From the NCBI GenBank assembly GCA_944548615.1, contig OX155957.1:22482758-22546757 (forward strand): a stretch of 64,000 nucleotides of DNA. The letters are read 5' to 3'. The stretch's first letter is position 1. Each line of letters opens with the position of its first letter. The position numbers and the translations under genes were made by a program. The notes under the pieces were generated by a model. The model had not been told where the DNA came from. It saw nothing but the letters and a program-made list of their open reading frames with translations, and made no database searches. Below are positions 12,086 to 23,359 of this stretch, one piece after another. The stretch comes from Micropterix aruncella. Taxonomy: Eukaryota > Arthropoda > Insecta > Lepidoptera > Micropterigidae.

Positions 12086-13849
12086 TTATTAGGAAAACTC
12101 GTTGATATAACTAACATATCTTGACTGTAGGGACTCTACATATAATATATTATAAAGGAAGTAAAAAGATAACATCGATGTTTAAGTACTCAATTCCGAT
12201 ACACAGCATCACTATTGCGCGGCTAAAAAGAGGCGACGGTAGAACTGAGCCTTAACACAATCTCGTCGCGAAGGGATTTTATAAAATCCCGTCCTTAAAT
12301 CTACGAAAAACAATCTTCATAAAAGAGTAACACGCCAACATGGCGCCGAAGTAAGCACGAACTTAAGTATATATACAGTGCGAAAATATTCAATAGGTAT
12401 ACATATGTATATTTTTTTGTAACTTGTATAACATACTTAATTATTAAAGAATTCATTGCTGTAAACCATTGATTTTGCTTTTCATTGAATTCCTTACTGT
12501 AAAACAGGAAGAAAATGGCAAAACCTTAACAATATGCTTATTTGATTACGCCACCCAACTGGGACTAGTTTGTTCTAGGGAGGACAGAACTCTAATATTA
12601 CAATAAATTATTTAAAAGTTTTAGTAAAATGCTCATAAAACTAAATTGCTTTAAAATTTGGTCCTCAAAACAAAACACAAATCAATTATAAAATCTGCAT
12701 TAAATGACATTTAACATTCCTTTTAATAAAGTCAGCCAAATAGAATAGACTTAAAATTAAAATGGAAATAAAAATAAAATTATTGAAAGGAAAAAAATCT
12801 TTAAAAAATATTAAAAAAGTAAAATATAATAATATCAAGTCAAAATAATTAAAATTCATTGTCAAAAATATCTACAACTAAATTTAAAAAAAATAATTGT
12901 TAATTAGTCCAAGGGTAAAATATAATCAACATGCATATTTTAAAAATATACATAATTTCAGCACCTAAGTTTTATTCGATTATAATTTCTCACATTTGAT
13001 GGATGGTTAGTCTGCCACGACTCGATAACCATTTCTTTCTTTCATAACTACTTTTTGTATAACCATAAAAGGACCAATATATTGCATATTTAGATGTAGA
13101 CAAAGTTTTAATAATTTAGCGTGGCGTTCTGAGAATCAACTGAAGAATTGTGTATTTGTCGTGTCGCCTTAAGGAACCAATTGAGACCTAAAATCCATAT
13201 CACCCTCGCCATATAGGCTCTAAACCAAAATACATTATGTAGGTACGTACAAAATCATAAATTTTGATGCTTTTTTGGTAACCATTTCATAATGGAAAAA
13301 ATACATAGATATTTTTAAGTGCCTTATATCATAGCGAATTTGGCTATTGTCCTGGATATCCCTATAGCATTGATTATATAGGTGTTAGATTGCTTAACGC
13401 CCTACTGCGATTTCGCAGCGGGAATTTTAGTATGAAACGCAACGTGTAGATGGCACTCATAATTCCAAACATTGATTAATTTCTCTTATGTTCAGTAGCC
13501 CAATAAATGTCATTCTTAACATGCCTATACGTATCGTATCTCAAAATAAAACAATAATATAATAACAAATGAATGTTTAAATTATAGATCTTATTAATTT
13601 TATATTATTTACATAAAAAATACAATTTTAATTTGCTATACAGGTTTCAATTAATAATAATAAGGCGCTATAATGTTCAAATAGCATAATAGACTGCATT
13701 CTAATCTTTCCGTTTAATTTCTGTGATGTAATTAGCCTATTTAAAATTCTATAGATTGCCCTAACAATTGTCATTTATTAAATAATGGGTTTTCATAATC
13801 AATCAGTTTTTTTTAAATTAAAACTATTCATTATCAATGTTAATATAGA
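12086..13849. other. AT-rich stretch with repeat G copy (about 12430-12680)
   Basis: Repeat G is recognised by AAATGGCAAAACCTTAAC, ACTGGGACTAG and ACTCTAATATT in order, also seen at 49950-50170 and inverted at 51430-51600. The rest shows no coding potential. Confidence 0.5.
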
Positions 13850-14085
13850 TAGAAAATATTTATTTATTTATTTTTAGGAAAACCAACAGCTAATTATAAT
13901 TTAACAAAAAGACGGAGTAAGATAACAAAGAGCCAATTAAAGGTTTTCACGTTTAAGTAACGTTGTAGAAACATAGGTGATCTTTCAATTAAAGCTATCG
14001 ATTAAAAATGCATCAAAAATTATTTAACAAATAATGCTAAAGAATTTACTGTTCAGCCGCTGCCTAGCTGAGTTAATACTCGTAA
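13850..14085 (-). repeat. LINE 3' end (repeat H), copy 2, inverted
   Basis: It starts with a TTTATTTATTTA tract that is the tail of a minus-strand insertion and then runs antiparallel to 4980-5230. Both copies stop at the same internal point (GAGTTAATACTCG), suggesting a short source or a shared truncation. Confidence 0.65.
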
Positions 14086-14523
14086 TATTTGCTATTAGTT
14101 TCGCCGGGCAATGCTATCAGCGCCACCTGTACGTCGCCGGCTCAGAATGCTTGTCAAAACATACTATGACACTGAGCAATCTAATATCCTATATAATACT
14201 TGCCTTATTAAGTGACAAATTGAGACCTTTATTTCATCACCCTATGGCAGAAAAATACATACATATACATAACACAAATACAACCAAAATAGGTAGGTAC
14301 ATATACATAACACAATCATAATATTACTATTTCGGCCCATTTTGATGACGTAATTTTGTTCTATATCACATAAGGCTCTATATCACATGGACTTTGGCTA
14401 TTGTCCTGGATATTTTTTAATTTTCGATTTATTTAACCATCTTTAAAATACGACTTACTGCTGTTTACGATCCCTTCCCAACTTGCGACGCGATTCTTGA
14501 TCGTCTAGAGAGCCCCTAACGTC

Positions 14524-15192
14524 ATGTTCACTGACAAGGGGAATTTCCATCTTAATGGTCAAGTGAACAAACAAAACTGTGGATTCTGGTCAGAGAACAA
14601 TCCCCAAAGTCTGCATGAACTTCTACTTTACAGCCCTAAAATGAGTTGCAATATCGGCAAAGGGTGTTGTCGGGTCGTACTTTATCGAGGACAAAGAGGG
14701 CGCGCGGTGACGGTGAGAACTCACAATAATTATTGCAACATTTTAAGAGAGTTCGTGGTCCCGGCTTTGCAAGAATTTCAAGGTGATACCTCGAGAATAT
14801 GGTTTCAACAAGATGGTGCCACATGTCATACCGCTAGGGTGTCTATAGAGCTTCTAAAGGAAATGTTCCCGGAAGGACTTGTTTCATAATAATATTGAAT
14901 AGCCCGGCCCACGTAGCCCAGACCTAACTACATGTGATTTTTTAATGGGGCGTCCTTAAATCGGTGGTCTATGAAAAGAATCCGATAAATTTGGAGCAAC
15001 TCAAAAGAAACATTATACGGGAAATCAAAATATTTCAAGGATAATGTTTCGACGAGTTTTCCCAATTCCGCGACTTCGGTTTCAGAAGTGCCAAGCAGCC
15101 GAGGGTCGTTATTTAGAAAACATTATTTTTGAGAAAAAAAATCCAAGATTTATATTTTTCAAAAATAAAAACACACTTTTGGCCCATCCTGT
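14524..15192 (+). pseudogene. mariner-family (IS630/Tc1 superfamily) transposase, decayed
   Basis: The open part at 14524-14889 has the conserved order FTD..FHLNG..VNKQNC..W, then GRAVTV, then FQQDGATCHTA, which is diagnostic of a mariner-like DDE/D transposase; the aspartates of FTD and FQQDG are the first two catalytic positions. In a shifted frame at about 14902-15030 follows RSPDLTTCDFL, holding the third aspartate (14936-14938), and KRNIIREIK. The middle of the protein is shortened and the N-terminal DNA-binding half is absent. At 15175-15194 the text GGCCCATCCTGTA looks like the right terminal repeat, ending in the TA target. It is inactive. Confidence 0.85.
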
Positions 15193-15199
15193 ACTTTGT

Positions 15200-15570
15200 T
15201 AAAATGAGTAACTAGTTAGAGATACTTGGTCATTGTCTACACAATTATAATGGATGTAATGTAAAAATTACTCATTATTCTTATTTATTGTTTTACTTAT
15301 TTTAAAGCTAACTATTTTATTGTATTGTTTTTCTGTTTCACATTTTTTATTAAATAAAAGCATTCGCTTATTTTGGTCACGATAAAAAAGATGCTGTTTT
15401 ATCAGCCATTTCGTTGTAAGAAAGGCGTTTTGGGAAAAAACACAAAATATCATATACCTGGGTACTAACTCGAATATCAGATTGTTTTTTTCATATATTC
15501 TTTACACCGCCGCCGATCTCATGATATTTCACCAATACGCCCAAGAAAAATGAGGGGGAGTTATGTAACG
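15200..15570. other. AT-rich stretch without gene
   Basis: Nothing is recognised besides A/T-rich text. Confidence 0.4.
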
Positions 15571-16140
15571 TATAGAGGCGCCCCCGGCGCCTGTTTTGCT
15601 CGCTCGGCGCCGAATCCTCGCCTTCGACAACCCCCCCCTCCTTTTTTGGGGTTAGGGGGTGGGGGGGTTATTCGTGAAAGTTACTCGGATCAAATCCGCC
15701 GCTCACAAAGCCACTGACACGGAACAGTGTCAGAAAAGGTGAACGAACCCCCCGACGCAAAGAGTTTATTAAAATCAATACAAGATTGCGGGCGCGAAGG
15801 GGGGGGGGGCGCCCAGGGAGGAAGCCCACGGGACGAGGGGGTGAGGGAAGGATATCCGCCCGCCCCCGCCCGCTCGAGCCGCCCGCCCTTCCAAGCCCCA
15901 CGTGAAAGAGATGACACGTATCAGTGGGACGATGTTACTCCGCGCTTCCGTTTCACCCGCCAAGGCTTTCCAAGAGATGGGTAAAGAAATCTCACCGAGC
16001 GACGCGCTGGAAATACGGCGCGATGGGCTTTGTAGCTACGTGCCCACTATGTCGACACAAGCCATGTAGGAAAACCCTGCTCAATTACGAGTTTGACTCA
16101 CGTGCCGCCGGGAATTTACTCAGTCCTAAAAACTAATGGT
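15571..16140. other. GC-rich island with C/G runs, possible host exon or promoter
   Basis: G+C jumps sharply against the AT-rich flanks and CpG is frequent. Two frames are open on the plus strand: 15727-15984 (no ATG; ends before GATGG/GTAAAG, a possible donor) and a shorter one ending at the TAG near 16066, whose last part (KAFQEMGKEISPSDALEIRR) reads like real protein. A minus frame is open as well, as expected in GC-rich text. I cannot decide between frames. It could be a first exon or promoter island of a host gene on the plus strand together with 18991-19290, or the GC-rich head of a retroelement. Confidence 0.35.
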
Positions 16141-17086
16141 CTATGTTTAGCGAAACTCACAAAAATACTTTGACTAGTTTTGGATGGTATTCAAATAACG
16201 CTAAATGCATATTTTCAGGAAACTTCAGCCCATTTTCAATAGATTACAGATTTCTTTCTGACAATTTAGTTGCTTTTTTAAAATATAGACGATATGTGTG
16301 CAAATTCTGTGTAGAACTAGTAAGGTAGGGACTAGAGTAGTGTCCATATCATGGCGACACATTTTAACAGTGTAACATTGGACCTTCAAAACAACATTGC
16401 AGGGCATCATGGCATGATCTTTAAAATTTAAATTTTTAATAGTCATGGTCGATTTACTGCGAAAATATTAGCTTAGCCGAAATACTGTAGTTTTGTAATA
16501 GTTGCCATTTTAAATTGGTACAATTCTATATATACAAAATGGGTGATAATTCTTCGGACAACTTTAACAAACCCTCTAAATCGAGAGAACGGGTGGACAG
16601 TTTATGGAGCAATTTCATTGAAAAAAATAGATTCTATAGAAAGAGAAAGAGATATATAGAGAAGATAAAAGTGGTCATATGGTCAAATTCCCTAATATGA
16701 TAAAAAAAATACTGACAAACAGAAGAACATTAAAAGTGTTGAAAAAAAATGTTGCATATCAATATTTTCTTTGATTTAATGTTGATAAACAAAAATAAAA
16801 ATATGCTTTTGGTTTACACTCTCGACGCGTTGTTTTGGTGGCATTATTAAAAGTGTTTTATATGAAAAATATTAACCGCAATGTTGGCGATGCTACTCTA
16901 GGTGTGTCGAGCTTTAAAATAATGTGGCTAAACCTTACGCGTAGAATTAAAATATCTAACAGTGAATTCATATTGTAAAGCTCTACGGAATCACTTTTTT
17001 ACCTAATATCGTCCAAACATTGAAAACATACGTGACTTTTTGTGAAAAGTGGTCCTTTTAATAAGAAATTGATACTATATTTAATA
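16141..17086. other. AT-rich stretch without recognised gene
   Basis: A 61-codon frame at 16515-16700 is Lys/Arg/Ser-rich and unremarkable. No splice-supported exon is seen. Confidence 0.4.
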
Positions 17087-17236
17087 TTATATATTTATTG
17101 TGTGCATTTGACTCTTAACATGTAAGATTAGACTAGGCGGGTGGGGCGCCGACCGGCCGGCGCGGTGGTGCACGAGGTAGATGTCCGGTGGCGGCGCGCG
17201 ATCGTTTCCGAAGGTTTTCATGTAAGAAGGCAGTTG
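17087..17236 (-). CDS. Candidate short GC-rich exon, frame uncertain
   Basis: On the minus strand a possible acceptor (GTTGCTTCAG) is followed by a GC-rich segment that is open in two frames. One frame gives QLPSYMKTFGNDR...PPPDIYLVHHR and runs about 50 codons to a stop close to an AATAAA. The other gives TAFLHENLRKRSRAATG and stops earlier. On the plus strand the same island ends at a fair donor (CAT/GTAAGA). The island is about 90 bp in strongly AT-rich text, which favours a coding exon over chance, but neither strand nor frame can be fixed. Confidence 0.25.
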   Translation of the reverse strand, partial: QLPSYMKTFGNDRAPPPDIYLVHHRAGRSAPHPPSLILHVKSQMHTINI

Positions 17237-17589
17237 CTGAAGCAACGCTGTTATGGCCGAGACGGTTATTACATAACTTAACGGTTCCTGTGCAGTTGGT
17301 ATTTTAGTATTTTAAATAAAATACCGTTCCGTTTGTGGGCTTTTGGTTGGAATGTTAGAACCAGTGCATGATTCACGTATACGCTATATAAGCTATAGCT
17401 TAGAGCCCCCACTTTCTTGAGGGCCCCAAAAAAATCGAAGGGGCAATCGTCATATACCTACAGGATGAGTTTTGAAATAGTGACATCCCTAAAGTGGGTT
17501 AATCAGTACAAGCAAATAAGCAAGTTTTAAAAGGATTTTTTGGAAAAAACCCAAAAAAAAAAAAGGTTTTTTTTTTCGAGAATTCGATT

Positions 17590-17740
17590 TTTTTTAAAGT
17601 TTTAGATAGAGATTAGTGCGTTGCGCCATCTAGCAGTAGGTACAATACCGCGAATATTGTTTATTCGCGATGTTTTTACCTATCGATAGAGGGTGCAGCG
17701 CGCTCACCGCTTGTCAAACTTGTATTTAGTCATGTTTTTC
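17590..17740. repeat. Inverted-repeat MITE family I, copy 1
   Basis: GCGTTGCGCCATCTAGCAGT and AGGTAC on the left are mirrored by TACCTATCGATAGAGGGTGC and AGCGC on the right. The same design, interrupted by a hAT element, is at 24560-25140. It is non-coding. Confidence 0.55.
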
Positions 17741-17944
17741 AAATTTACAAAAAAAAATATTTTCCATAAAAATATTTTTTTTTTTGTTTTTCCCAAAATA
17801 ATATTAAAAGTTGACTATTTGCTCGTAATGATTCACCTAATTCAATGGTGTCACTGTATACTTAAATATACTGCAGCACTAGCTCAAGTAGCTTAGGGCC
17901 TTATCAAGTCACCATATTCAAAATCTAATATATTTCGTTTTCTT

Positions 17945-18953
17945 GCAGTAAATATCTTCCCATTTTTAACCACCTGACCGTTTTTCATGTATTGCTTATT
18001 AGACGTCTTCGGAACACTGGGATAAGAAATAAAGCTCTTTGTTGGTTTAAGGACTACCTATGACCTATGCAGTCGTAAGCAATCCGTCAGTATTCAAAAT
18101 AGCAGTCATAGCGAAAAATTGCCTTCAGTGTATGGAGTTTCCCAAGGTAGTAGCCGCTGCTCTTCTTAATCTATATTAATGGGATTAATAACATACAAAA
18201 TAACTGTAGCATTATTTCATATGCAGACGATACGGCTATTATTTATGAAGCTCGAACATGGACTAATTGTTTCTCTTGGGTTGAGAAGGGTTTAACGGAG
18301 ATAAAGTCGTGGCTTGATAAAAGTTTGCTGTCTCTAAATATCTCCAAAACGAAATATGTTCCACTAAGTATAACTTCCTCAGGCAAACCTGACCCAGAAC
18401 TTAGAATACAAATACACAATGTTATGTGCGGTTATATTAAAAAATCAATAAAATGCAGATGTCCTTCTATTGATCGCGCTGAAAGTATAAAATATCTCGG
18501 AGTGCAAATAGATTGTCATCTAAGATGGGACCTACATAATAATATGATAACCAATGAAACCAGAAAGCTAGCAGTAAAACCTTTAAATTGTATATTGTGC
18601 TCTTGCCCAGACAATATGGATGTATGCAATTCATTCCTGGGGTGGAAGCTCTGATAATCATCGATAAGCTGTTAGGGGCACAACAACTTATTTTAAAAAT
18701 TATGTATCATCGGCCGATGAGATTTCCATCGAAATCGCTATACAGCGAAGCATCCGTCCCCAATATTAGGCAGCTTTTTATAAAAAGTATCATCATCCAT
18801 TTTCAAAAAAATCTTAGCAAATATGTGACCAGAACATTCTATCACAACACCAGGTCAGCAACAGTTGAACAATATCTTGTCCCTAATACGAGAACTGCAT
18901 TCGCTCACCGGAATTATCTTTTTATATCTCCTCGAGCCTACAATAAATTCAAA
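17945..18953 (+). pseudogene. Non-LTR reverse transcriptase fragment (Jockey/CR1-like)
   Basis: In broken frames it shows the RT motifs in order: NKALCWFKDYL near 18030, GVSQGS near 18140, LLFLIYING at 18157-18183, then SYADDTAII with the catalytic YADD at 18220-18231. After that come LSLNISKTKYV, IKYLGVQID and the C-terminal LYSEASVPNIRQLF and SPRAYNKF. At least three frameshifts or stops separate the parts. It is truncated at both ends (no endonuclease, no 3' UTR or A-tail). It is bracketed by a near-identical 27-30 bp direct repeat at 17918-17944 and 18954-18983. Confidence 0.85.
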
Positions 18954-18990
18954 TCAAAATCTAAATATATTTCGTTTTTCTTTGTTCCAG

Positions 18991-19290
18991 GTTCCATAAC
19001 CAGCATAACATGTCTTCGTCGCTCAGCGGTCGCTCGACGACGACGCCGGTGCCGTCCGACAGCGACAGCGACATTTCGCTAGGCGGCCACTCGCCGCCGC
19101 CGCCGCTGCCGCCGCTGCCGCCGCTGTCGTCGCTGCCGCCGCCGCTGTCGCTGCCGCATCTGCCGCACATGCCGACGATGCCGTGGCGGCCGGCCTCGCC
19201 GTTCCTCGCCATGACCGCGCTATCGCAGCCGCAGCCTCTGCACACCCACCTGCACAGGCCCTTCGAGCCGCCGACGGAGGAACCCTCATA
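18991..19290 (+). CDS. Probable host exon: Pro/Ser-rich, GC-rich protein end
   Basis: A strong acceptor (polypyrimidine tract then TTCCAG at 18985-18990) is followed by a sharply GC-rich frame to a TAG at 19289-19291. With the acceptor, the frame reads FHNQHN before the first ATG at 19010 and continues with a Ser/Thr stretch, SDSDSDISLGG, a run of PPLPPL repeats and a His/Pro-rich end. Such low-complexity tails are common at the ends of developmental transcription factors in insects, but no domain is present, so the gene cannot be named. The frame agrees in phase with a donor at 15983 in the island upstream, which is only weak support. An alternative is that the ATG at 19010 is a true start. 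The antisense Ala-rich frame is a shadow. Confidence 0.5.
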
Positions 19291-19299
19291 GCATTAGCA

Positions 19300-20640
19300 C
19301 ACTCGAAGAAATAATACAGCCGTTCGACACTTTTGATCTCGCTGCGAAATTCACGAAAAACAAGCTGATGTAGTTGGAAAAGAAAAAGAGATTAGAAATT
19401 ATAAATTATAAATAAGATTTAAAACGAATTTACTGCGTGAAGTTTGTAGCACCCGAAGTTTCGGCTATGTTGCCACCTTACATTACATTACATTTTCGTC
19501 GTGTCCAATTGACGGCTAAAAGCCGCTCTTGGACGTGTCAAAATAATTGGATTAGGTAGTAAGTTTCGTTACTACTGTTTACTGAACATACATAGGTAGG
19601 CAAGAATTAACTACTAGATTGTCAAACTATAAATATAAATAATCAAAACAGAAGCCTAATATTTGGAGTAGTTAGTAATTCGAAAAGATACGTAGTAAAA
19701 TTATTTATCGTAATATTCAAATTGTCACTAAAATGTTAAATAATCAAATTAATTCAACGCTATGAATTTTAAACTAAAAGTACAGATATAAGACCATATA
19801 AAATAATCAGACAATAAGGCTCTACTTTTTTAAGTAATTTAAATGGGCAAAAATATTTGAACCGCTGTTGTTAAACAAACTTCACGTCTAGTGTAGACAG
19901 GTTAACGAGTGTACCCTGGACAACGGCGGTTGCAACATCGCCGAATCATCGGGTGCTACAAATGAACGCTCTTAAAGCTGTTTATAATAAATTAAGATTG
20001 CCTCTTTTTAAATTTTACAGGACACGCCAAAATAGTGAACTGAAAAATATTTCTTGGTAACCATATAAAAATTGAATATACCATATCTATTAGATTGCTC
20101 AATGACTTCTTACTGCGATATGTCAACGCAACGTGTAGATAGTTCATAGTTCCTAAAATAGGTTATTATTTTCAATATGGAGGCGCACTGTAAATGGTGC
20201 TCTAAACACGCCAATACGATATAAAATAATAATATTATGTATTATAATATTATTTAATAATATATAATATAATTATTTTTATAATATTTACATAAATATT
20301 TCAATTTTCAATTTGGTTTTCAGGTTTCGAACGTATAGTCGACGAAATACTATTTGACAAAAGTGTCGTTAGCACATTGGTACCTTTTTCACAACGATCG
20401 AGACCTTTTTCACACATATCGTCGAATGTCTAATGGCTTGATATGGTTAGACTAAATCGCCTTGATCGCTTAATAATATTAATTATTTATACTTATCAAT
20501 TTTCCAGCAAAAACACTAATAATAACATTTTCTTCCGAATCTTTCAATGACAGCTGAATAAGCAATAGAATTAATTTAGGAAAAATCTTTATTGTTGTAA
20601 AAAGTAACAAAATTAATAAAACGCTAGGCTAAAAGGCTAA
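19300..20640. other. Non-coding stretch with two Penelope-type repeat fragments
   Basis: Inverted fragments of repeat C lie at about 19425-19485 (GTAGCACCCGAAGTTTCGGC) and 19905-19965 (CAACATCGCCGAATCATCGG). The remainder is AT-rich with no gene. Confidence 0.5.
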
Positions 20641-20935
20641 ACGATTAGGAGTATTAATTAGTGAAACCCTAACAGTTCGATTTCGAAAGCATTAGTAATT
20701 AGTGTGTATTTTAATATATATTATGTATGAAGTATACATTTTACAATTATTGTTATAATTGTAAAATCGAAATTGGTAATCACGGAATTTAACATGGTAA
20801 GTAGCTAACCGATTAAGACTATTAATTAGTGTAGGTAACAGTAGCAGTTCGATTTCGAAATCATCAGTATTTAGTGCGTATTTTAATATATCTGTCTGAA
20901 ATATACACATTTTACAATTATTGTTAGGTACCTAT
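20640..20935. repeat. Tandem duplication, two units of about 170 bp
   Basis: Both units contain GATTA(G/A)GA(G/C)TATTAATTAGTG, CAGTTCGATTTCGAAA and TACAATTATTGTTA. A related inverted piece occurs at about 49655-49790. The frame at 20692-20910 merely spans it. Confidence 0.65.
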
Positions 20936-20940
20936 ACTGC

Positions 20941-20980
20941 AATATTTACTCTGATCATTGGTTCGATCAGAGTAAATATT
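20941..20980. repeat. Perfect 16-bp-arm hairpin
   Basis: Arms AATATTTACTCTGATC (20941-20956) and its exact complement (20965-20980) enclose ATTGGTTC. Confidence 0.9.
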
Positions 20981-21429
20981 CAAGGTTCGGTAAAGTTCAA
21001 GATGTTCTGATCGAACCCGGTGCAGCGGTCAGTTTGTGCCTTTAAAGCGTTTGTTAAAGTGTTCCACGCAGGTACCTAGAATCAATCTCCATAGTAAAAT
21101 AAACGGTTACAACTTGTTGGGAATCACTGTTTATTTTATGACATTTTAACGACACTTTTCTCAAATAATTTTTCGTAGACTATAATTATCGCGCACTTAA
21201 AATTTAGATAGACAAATAGGTGCCATTTTATATCTCCGTATTATTTCTGTCATAAGGTTATCTATGAAAATGGGATATATGACACTAATTAATTAAATGT
21301 TATTAATAAATTGAATGTTATTAATAATTAATTGTTATTATTGGTATCTTTGGTAAACTATTAGGTTTTTATAATCAGTCCTTTATAGAAAAAAACATCA
21401 ATTGCTAGTATAGATGGCCAAATAAATTG

Positions 21430-21600
21430 CTATTATAAATAAGATAAAAAAAGAATTTACCGTGTGAAGTTAGTAACACCCGACGTTTCGGCGACGTTGC
21501 AGCCGCCGTTGTCTAGGGTAGACTGTCAACTTCACGCGGTGAATTCGTTTTTTATCTTATTTATAATATCAAACAACCGCGATAGTCTCCGATTTCATAA
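21430..21600. repeat. Penelope-type terminal repeat fragment (repeat C)
   Basis: The core ACACCCGACGTTTCGGCGAC and the GCAGCCGCCGTTGTC arm are followed by CGCGGTGAATTCG, AAGATAAAAAA-type text and the CAAACAACCGCGATAGTC block that also ends other copies. Confidence 0.55.
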
Positions 21601-22230
21601 ATTGCTATTAGTTTGGCCGTCAATATTTTTTCGGCGCCGAAGTGTTGCCAAATCGTACTATAGAGTCGAGTAATCTAATACCATATATAATCAATGCTGA
21701 TACCAAACGACCTCCTTTTGAATGATTTTGTCATATATGGAAAACATAGTAGGTAATTGAAAATGAAACTAATTTCTGCAAAGGCGACAAGCTTTCCAGT
21801 CAATTGACGACTCTAGATTATTTTTAAATTTGTGTAATATGAGGATTTTTTAAAACTGAATATTTTAAATATTAATCCTATGACCCGAATGAAGAATTAT
21901 GACGGCTTAGTTTACGCGTACGTAAACAATCGAACCACACCTCCATAATATAATTACATTGTATCGGCATTAGCAATATAGGTACATACCTATATAATAT
22001 TATATTTAAAGCTATTGTGAAATTATAATATCGCAAATATGTTGTGTGAGAGAAAATCCATATTATGAAATACTCGTAGGTGGGTTTCATCCAGCCATCC
22101 TTTATATATGTTTTTTTTATGTATCGGCGATTGCGTAAGTTCCTGCCTTAAGGATAAACTTCGACACGCTTTCAATTTTATATTTCAATTGGACTTTTAT
22201 TATTCAAGTATATAGTCTCCTTACTGGTTT
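21601..22230. other. AT-rich stretch without gene
   Basis: No supported feature is seen. Confidence 0.4.
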
Positions 22231-23095
22231 ACACAACTGCGCAGCAAAAAAGGACCGGAATGTGTTAAGGGTTTATGTATGTATGTTTTCCGCTTCTTTA
22301 TTCCACCATAACTTCTAAACGATTGAATCGATTTAGAAGTGTGGTATATTGTTAGAATCATCATGTCATCCCGAGGGCGACTTGCACCAAGCTCGGTTAA
22401 GATAGATAACCGTGTTTAAAGAGTCTAACCACAGTTACATACTCGAAACTGCTTGCACCATGCTATGTTAAGCTAACTGCAGTTAAATTCCCTAACTAAG
22501 CCCTGGTGCTCGGTTAGCGCCACTAACCACTAAGCAGTTAGCGAGCTGTCAAACGCTAGCTTTTAATTTTCGAGGTTAGATTTGATCGCGTCGCCTGCGA
22601 CGCCGTTTTTTAGCTTTTTTTGGTTAACGCACTCGTAAAACGTTTTCCTATATGTCTGTTGTTAATCAGGGACGACGCGAAATCGATACATGAACAAAAG
22701 CGTGTGCAGTTTGACAGCTGATGAGCTGAGAACGTCCCGTTCGCCATTTTGAACTGTGCTGTGATTGGCTGAGGCGAGCAATCTCGATTTCAGTTGTGTC
22801 TATGGTCATGTTCTAACACTCAAAAATGGTTTTTGCGGACTCCGAACGGCGTTAGTTAACCGGGACATCCAAATAGTTGGTGCAAGCCGTCATAATTTAA
22901 CCGGCTGTTAAATTGTTTATTGTGGTTAGCTAACCACTGTTAGCCAGAATTTACCAGGCCGGTTGGTGCAAGTGACCCCGAGTGCCATAGGGAACCTAAA
23001 CTGTCAGTAAATAACTGTCGAAATGTCCCAACGATAAATATATTGTGTTTAGTATTAAGTGAAATTTCTGATTGAGTACATTCTGATAGATCACC
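22231..23095 (+). repeat. Dispersed repeat B copy, split by a nested MITE
   Basis: The left part (to 22375) has the TTTATGTATGTATGTTTTCCG, TTTATTCCACCATAACTTCT and AACG blocks. The right part resumes at 22977 with CCGAGTGCCATAGGG and GTGTTTAGTATTAAGTGAAA. Copies at 28690 and 57126 are uninterrupted at this point and act as empty sites. Confidence 0.75.
22376..22976. mobile_element. 601-bp non-autonomous TIR element inside repeat B
   Basis: The ends are GGCGACTTGCACCAA and TTGGTGCAAGTGAC, inverted over ACTTGCACCAA. The flanking direct repeat is CCCGAG (22370-22375 and 22977-22982), and uninterrupted copies of the host repeat have a single CCCGAG there. Internal GGTTAG(C/A)TAACC-like blocks repeat in both orientations. 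There is no coding capacity. A 6-bp duplication does not fit hAT (8) or Harbinger (3), so the superfamily is open. Confidence 0.8.
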
Positions 23096-23359
23096 TTTTG
23101 TGCCGGCAACCATGTTTTTTTTTTTTCAAGTTTTTGTTCTTATTATAATTGTCTTCCAACGATCAACAAGTACGTCGATTCCATATATAAAGAAACTGCT
23201 TGGTTTTCTTTGAAAAAATATTGTGAGGTAGTTTTCTACAGCTTTCAAATACCTAAGATTTTTGCCATTGAAACTGATCTGCAAAGACCGGTAGGTACCT
23301 ACCTACAGCTATTTTACAGGATCCACTTCTCATCGCCTGTTACGATTCGATCCAAAAAT

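Noticed and set aside
15668..15963. Minus-strand Pro/Gly-rich frames in the GC island
   Set aside because: Low-complexity openness of GC-rich text; no start, splice context or family.
18961..19289. Ala-rich and Gly-rich frames antisense to the GC exon
   Set aside because: They are reading shadows of GCC/GGC-rich DNA, and the plus frame has a proper acceptor and a more protein-like mix.
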